Notes under the pieces: generated by a model | Told to the model about the DNA's origin: nothing | Seen by the model: only the letters and a program-made list of their open reading frames with translations | The model's database searches: none | NCBI GenBank assembly: GCA_030533035.1 | Contig: JAUNJW010000010.1 | Coordinates: 1 to 17,206 of the forward strand | Direction of reading: 5' to 3' | Length of the DNA: 17,206 bases | Origin: Erysipelotrichaceae bacterium | GTDB lineage: Bacteria; Bacillota_I; Bacilli_A; Erysipelotrichales; Erysipelotrichaceae | Made by a program: the position numbers and the translations under genes | Shown here: positions 14,432 through 17,206 of the stretch, piece by piece | How the letters are laid out: each line of letters begins with the position of its first letter | How positions within the stretch are numbered: the first letter of the stretch is position 1

Positions 14432-15298
14432 TTACAGAGCGTGGAATACCGGCTGCATTTTTTCAAATGTGCAGATCTCTTTAAAGCCGATCTCATCGCG
14501 CAGGATCCTGTATCCTTCGTCGAGATGATCCGCCAGCATCTTAGCGACGTGGGCGTCGGAGCCGGCAGTGAGGATTCTTCCGCCGAGATCCTTGTACAGC
14601 TTCAGGATGGCTCTGGAAGGCTGGGTATCGGCGAGACCGTATTTCCAGCTGGAAGTGTTCAGTTCGATTCCCTTGCCGTCAGCGATTGCCAGCTTCAGGA
14701 TTTCAGCGATCATGTCCTTCACGTTCTCAAACGGATACACGCCGTTATTGTCATAGCGGACAATCAGGTCGAGATGAGCCAGAACAGAATAATCTTTGAA
14801 GATCTTCATGGTTTCATAGATTTCCCGGTAATACTCCTCGTTGTATTCTTTCTGGGTCTTGCCTCTCTGGAAGTCCTGGGTCCAGAATTCCAGGTTGTTG
14901 ACCTGGTGCATGGAGAACAGGACAAAGTCCAGTTCATCCTGATACTTGTTATAGAGTTCCCGGAACTGATCAGCGGTAATGGACTGGATACCGAATTCCA
15001 GGCCTTTCTTAATCACGATCTGTCCTTTGTATGTTTCTCTCATGCGGTCAATCTTGGAGAAGTATTCCGGATAATTGACATTGGCAAGCGGGTCTTTTCC
15101 TTCAATACCTGAGCTCATGGCATCACCGCCGCGCCAGACAATATTGCCTTCGGACCAGTCTTTTTTGATGCCGTAGTCGACGTGATCCGTAAAGCAGATC
15201 TCATCCAGTTTCAGTTCAATGGCGCGCTCAATCTGAGTTTCCATTCTTTCCCGTGAGTCGTCGGAAAATTCGCAGTGTAAATGATAGTCTGCACGCAT
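14432..15298 (-). CDS. PHP-family phosphoesterase, histidinol-phosphatase (HisK-like)
   Basis: 288 residues. Metal ligands expected for the PHP barrel are visible in order: DYHLHCEFSDD at the N terminus, CFTDHVDY (about 36-43), GLEFGIQ, FSMHQV, LAHLDLIVRYD, and GSDAH near 247-251. NTSSWKYG before the last motif is typical of HisK-type histidinol-phosphate phosphatases. AAAGGAG stands before the ATG. No other his gene is in the window, and it pairs with a HAD phosphatase, so the substrate may be another phosphate ester; the histidinol-phosphate assignment rests on family resemblance alone. Confidence 0.9.
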   Translation of the reverse strand: MRADYHLHCEFSDDSRERMETQIERAIELKLDEICFTDHVDYGIKKDWSEGNIVWRGGDAMSSGIEGKDPLANVNYPEYFSKIDRMRETYKGQIVIKKGLEFGIQSITADQFRELYNKYQDELDFVLFSMHQVNNLEFWTQDFQRGKTQKEYNEEYYREIYETMKIFKDYSVLAHLDLIVRYDNNGVYPFENVKDMIAEILKLAIADGKGIELNTSSWKYGLADTQPSRAILKLYKDLGGRILTAGSDAHVAKMLADHLDEGYRILRDEIGFKEICTFEKMQPVFHAL

Positions 15299-15438
15299 AG
15301 TTATAGCTCCTTTATTCAGGCGGTCTGCAGCGCCGTTATATACCTTTGTATAAGAATCATATCATGATTTATGACGAAAACACCGGTACCGTGATTATAC
15401 CCGGCGGGCAGTGATATGATTACTGAGAGGAAAAACAT
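15299..15438. promoter_or_regulatory. Divergent intergenic region between PHP gene and 196-aa protein gene
   Basis: Holds a minus-strand TATAAT (15399-15394) whose -35 at 17 bp (TAATCA) is poor, and plus-strand TATGAT (15415-15420), which is too close to the GAGAGG ribosome binding site of the next gene to be a good -10. The start of each transcript is therefore uncertain. No RNA element was recognised. Confidence 0.3.
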
Positions 15439-16029
15439 ATGGATGAAAGAGATCTCAGAATACTTGACCGTGCCATTGAATATACTTCAAGGCTGGCGAA
15501 CGGCGTCAATCCGCTGAACAATACAAGGGTTTCACCCAATGACGTGGTGAACCAGGAAAAAATAAAGGCATATCTTCAATACGTTGAGCAGGTTCTCAGA
15601 AAATACAGATATGACCAGCTCAATCCCACCGTATACCGCAAAAACACAATTCCTTTTTCAATCAAGCCGGAACAGCTGAGACAGTATCAGTATTTCCAGG
15701 AACCCGTCACCGCCAGCGTCATATGCAAAGCCATTACTGATCTTGCGGCGACCGAAGGCATGCAGGCAATGAAGGCCCAGGATGTCAGTGCCTGGCTGCT
15801 GAAAGAAGGATACCTGCAGGAGATTCCATATGGAAACAAAACCGCGAAGATCCCCACAGAAAAAGGGGAGGCGGCAGGCATTTACGGCCAGGAAGCGGTC
15901 AATGCGGCCAATGAAAATTACATCCGCCTGACCTATGGCCCCAAAGCCCAGGAACTGATTGTCAGAAATATAGACCGGGTGATCGGCAGCTATACCAGGC
16001 CGTCGTCAAAACAGAATAATCCCCGGTAA
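15439..16029 (+). CDS. Protein of unknown function, possible winged-helix C-terminal domain
   Basis: 196 residues, soluble, no signal peptide or membrane segment. N-terminal part (about 1-60): MDERDLRILDRAIEYTSRLA then NGVNPL and a helical stretch ending VEQVLRKYRY. This layout, with NG(V/I)NPL and a following Val-Asn-rich turn, is one I associate with uncharacterised proteins common in Firmicutes, but no function is known to me. The C-terminal part (about 88-190) alternates helices and short strands: VTASVICKAI, a segment ending WLLKEGYLQEI, then KIPTEKGEAAGI. The phrase 'no-gain helix, wL..G.L, PTekG' resembles the layout of phage antirepressor-type or winged-helix modules. Start chosen by GAGAGGA eight bases upstream. 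Monocistronic, ending in a strong terminator. DNA or nucleic-acid binding is a guess. Confidence 0.8.
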   Translation: MDERDLRILDRAIEYTSRLANGVNPLNNTRVSPNDVVNQEKIKAYLQYVEQVLRKYRYDQLNPTVYRKNTIPFSIKPEQLRQYQYFQEPVTASVICKAITDLAATEGMQAMKAQDVSAWLLKEGYLQEIPYGNKTAKIPTEKGEAAGIYGQEAVNAANENYIRLTYGPKAQELIVRNIDRVIGSYTRPSSKQNNPR

Positions 16030-16034
16030 AAAAC

Positions 16035-16073
16035 AGGACCTGACTGCATCAATCAGTGCAGCAGGTCCTTTTT
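16035..16073. terminator. Bidirectional intrinsic terminator
   Basis: AGGACCTG and CTGCA pair with TGCAG and CAGGTCCT (13 bp with one bulged A) around an 8-nt loop. T-run on the plus side (16069-16073); on the minus side TGTTTTTT follows the stem (A-run at 16028-16033). It serves both the unknown gene and the converging deacetylase gene. Confidence 0.9.
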
Positions 16074-16092
16074 CACGGAACTCTGTAAAAGT

Positions 16093-17016
16093 CTACTTGT
16101 TGATCATGGCACTTTCGTAAAACAGAGGAAGAAGAGTATATCCCTGTGCCCGCAGGCCGTCGATGATCTCCGGCAGGGCGGCCAGGGTGTTTTCACTGTA
16201 GTCATGCATAAGGACGACCAGAACACTTCTGCCGCCTGTTTTTTTAAGCACATTGTCCCGGTATTCCTGCGGGGACATGATTTCAACGCCATCGCCGGTG
16301 GCGGCGTTCCAGTCGACCCAGCCATAGCCCAGTTCTCTTAACTCTTCAATAATTGCCGGCTTCAGTGACCTGGCCGTTGAAGATCCGCCCGGGAAGCGGA
16401 GGATATTGGTGGTATATCCGAGCTTGTCCTGAATGAATTCACGGTTCTTTATGACATCGTTGATGAAATAGCTGACGCCCCGGTAGATCCCGTTTCTGAT
16501 CTGATGGGAATATGTGTGGTTGGCAATCGTGTGGCCTTCGTCATAGGCTCTGCGATAGAGCGCGTCCAGTTTTTCCGACGGCCTTCCAAGCTGGAAGAAG
16601 GTGGCCAGGACATTGCGGTCTTTCAGAATATCCAGATATCTTCCGGTTGTTCTTTCGTAAGGACCGTCATCAAAGGTCAGATAGGCGATTTTATTTGGAT
16701 TTGTGCCGGCCAGGATCTCATCCTCAAGCTGTCTGCAGGTTTCATAGTATCCGGCTTTCGTGTCTGCCAGGGCAGTCTCCGCATTGTTCAATTCTTCTGC
16801 GGCTGCTTCTTTTTCGGCCAGTGTTCCGGTTTCCAGTTCCAGTTCTTTCTGCAGGTCCGCGTTGGCTGATTCCAGTTCCGCGATATGAGATTCGATCGCT
16901 GTCAGTTCTTTTTTCTGGTTATAGTATACGGCGCCGGCAGCGGCCAGCCCTGCCGCCAGCAGGACCGCGGTTAATCTGAAAGCAGCGCGCGTATTTCTTC
17001 TGTTCTCTGCTTCCAT
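16093..17016 (-). CDS. Membrane-anchored coiled-coil polysaccharide deacetylase (NodB domain, CE4)
   Basis: 307 residues. A short basic N terminus and one membrane helix (about 13-31) are followed by a Glu/Leu/Ala-rich coiled coil (about 36-102) and a CE4 catalytic domain (about 108-300). Motif 1 is TFDDGP (114-119; Asp116 base, Asp117 metal ligand), motif 2 is HTYSH (167-171, metal ligands), motif 3 is RFPGGSS (207-213), motif 4 is around DW at 235-236, and motif 5 is LMHD with His271. All key residues are present, so an active metal-dependent deacetylase of peptidoglycan or another N-acetylated surface glycan is predicted, facing outward. GGAGG lies 10 nt before the ATG, inside the end of the preceding coiled-coil gene (46-bp overlap). 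The coiled coil suggests dimerisation or a partner. Substrate unknown. Confidence 0.93.
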   Translation of the reverse strand: MEAENRRNTRAAFRLTAVLLAAGLAAAGAVYYNQKKELTAIESHIAELESANADLQKELELETGTLAEKEAAAEELNNAETALADTKAGYYETCRQLEDEILAGTNPNKIAYLTFDDGPYERTTGRYLDILKDRNVLATFFQLGRPSEKLDALYRRAYDEGHTIANHTYSHQIRNGIYRGVSYFINDVIKNREFIQDKLGYTTNILRFPGGSSTARSLKPAIIEELRELGYGWVDWNAATGDGVEIMSPQEYRDNVLKKTGGRSVLVVLMHDYSENTLAALPEIIDGLRAQGYTLLPLFYESAMINK

Positions 17017-17206
17017 ACGTCTTCCGCCTCCAGAACGGGCTTCTTCTCTTCGGCAAGATCTGCGATCTCAATGTCTTTCGCGGTGATGTTTTCCTTAATG
17101 GTGCTTACCTGCCCAGTGAGTTTTTCATTTTCACTGATCAGCTGCTGTTCTGTTTCCTTCATGGCCGCGGTTTTCTGGGAAAGGGTCCAGATGAAGCCGC
17201 ATGATA
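16971..17206 (-). CDS. Coiled-coil protein, C-terminal part; 5' end outside the window
   Basis: The frame is open to the window edge and ends at TAA (16973-16971). About 77 residues are visible. First CGFIWTLSQK, which may be the outer end of a membrane helix, then a highly charged heptad-like stretch (KETEQQLISENEKLTGQV and onward) with no recognisable domain, ending IRALLSD. An internal ATG at 17162 exists but has no good ribosome binding site, and the residues before it look coding, so the gene probably starts beyond 17206. It overlaps the deacetylase gene by 46 bp in another frame, which implies tight coupling. Both proteins then appear to be membrane-tethered coiled coils and could interact. 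Family unknown. Confidence 0.6.
   Translation of the reverse strand, partial: SCGFIWTLSQKTAAMKETEQQLISENEKLTGQVSTIKENITAKDIEIADLAEEKKPVLEAEDVWKQRTEEIRALLSD

Overview
The window looks like a chromosomal segment from a Bacillota (Firmicutes) bacterium. The evidence is strong AGGAGG/GGAGG ribosome binding sites, many compact U-tract terminators, an ECF-type vitamin transporter S component, a two-gene ECF sigma/anti-sigma pair, and a methionine synthase split from its reactivation domain. Base composition is about half G+C by eye. An Erysipelotrichia-like or related gut lineage is possible, but this is a guess from gene style. No IS element, integrase, CRISPR array, rRNA or tRNA was seen. Gene density is normal and most genes end in clear terminators, so this reads as core and metabolic DNA rather than an island.

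Layout. (1) 3-1307 (+): 3' part of a GH1 6-phospho-beta-glucosidase. (2) 1405-1635 (+): a small acyl-carrier-protein-like gene whose phosphopantetheine serine position is Arg. (3) 1776-4273 (+): an ECF sigma factor overlapping a membrane protein that combines an anti-sigma-like N terminus with a C-terminal C39-like cysteine peptidase domain; an ECF-type promoter lies just upstream. (4) 4447-5862 (+): a PurF-like protein that has lost the glutaminase residues but keeps the PRPP loop and four cysteines at the Fe-S ligand positions. (5) 5950-7205 (+): a cobalamin riboswitch with two tandem terminators, then a DUF4430 protein and an ECF transporter S component, read here as vitamin B12 uptake. (6) 12094-7227 (-): a four-gene methionine operon, metA, metF, methionine-synthase activation protein, metH, with overlaps at every junction. 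It meets the B12 uptake unit tail to tail. (7) 12539-13492 (+): a LysR-type regulator divergent from the met operon. (8) 15298-13548 (-): a PHP-family phosphoesterase and a Cof-type HAD phosphatase. (9) 15439-16029 (+): a protein of unknown function. (10) 17206-16093 (-): the end of a coiled-coil protein and a membrane-anchored coiled-coil polysaccharide deacetylase.

How the genes fit together. The centre of the window is a methionine/B12 module. The riboswitch-controlled pair would import cobalamin. MetH uses cobalamin to methylate homocysteine, MetF supplies methyl-tetrahydrofolate, the activation protein rescues oxidised cobalamin, and MetA opens the homoserine branch; its Glu111 predicts acetyl-CoA use.

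The most interesting finding is the metA leader (12263-12095, minus strand). It has a promoter, a ribosome-binding site, a 27-codon open frame with internal Met codons 7 and 11, an 11-bp perfect inverted repeat whose 5' arm is covered by the end of that frame, and a strong terminator hairpin sharing the repeat's 3' arm. This is the architecture of a leader-peptide transcription attenuator, here apparently sensing methionyl-tRNA. A dyad just upstream of the -35 box, together with the divergent LysR gene, suggests a second layer of control.
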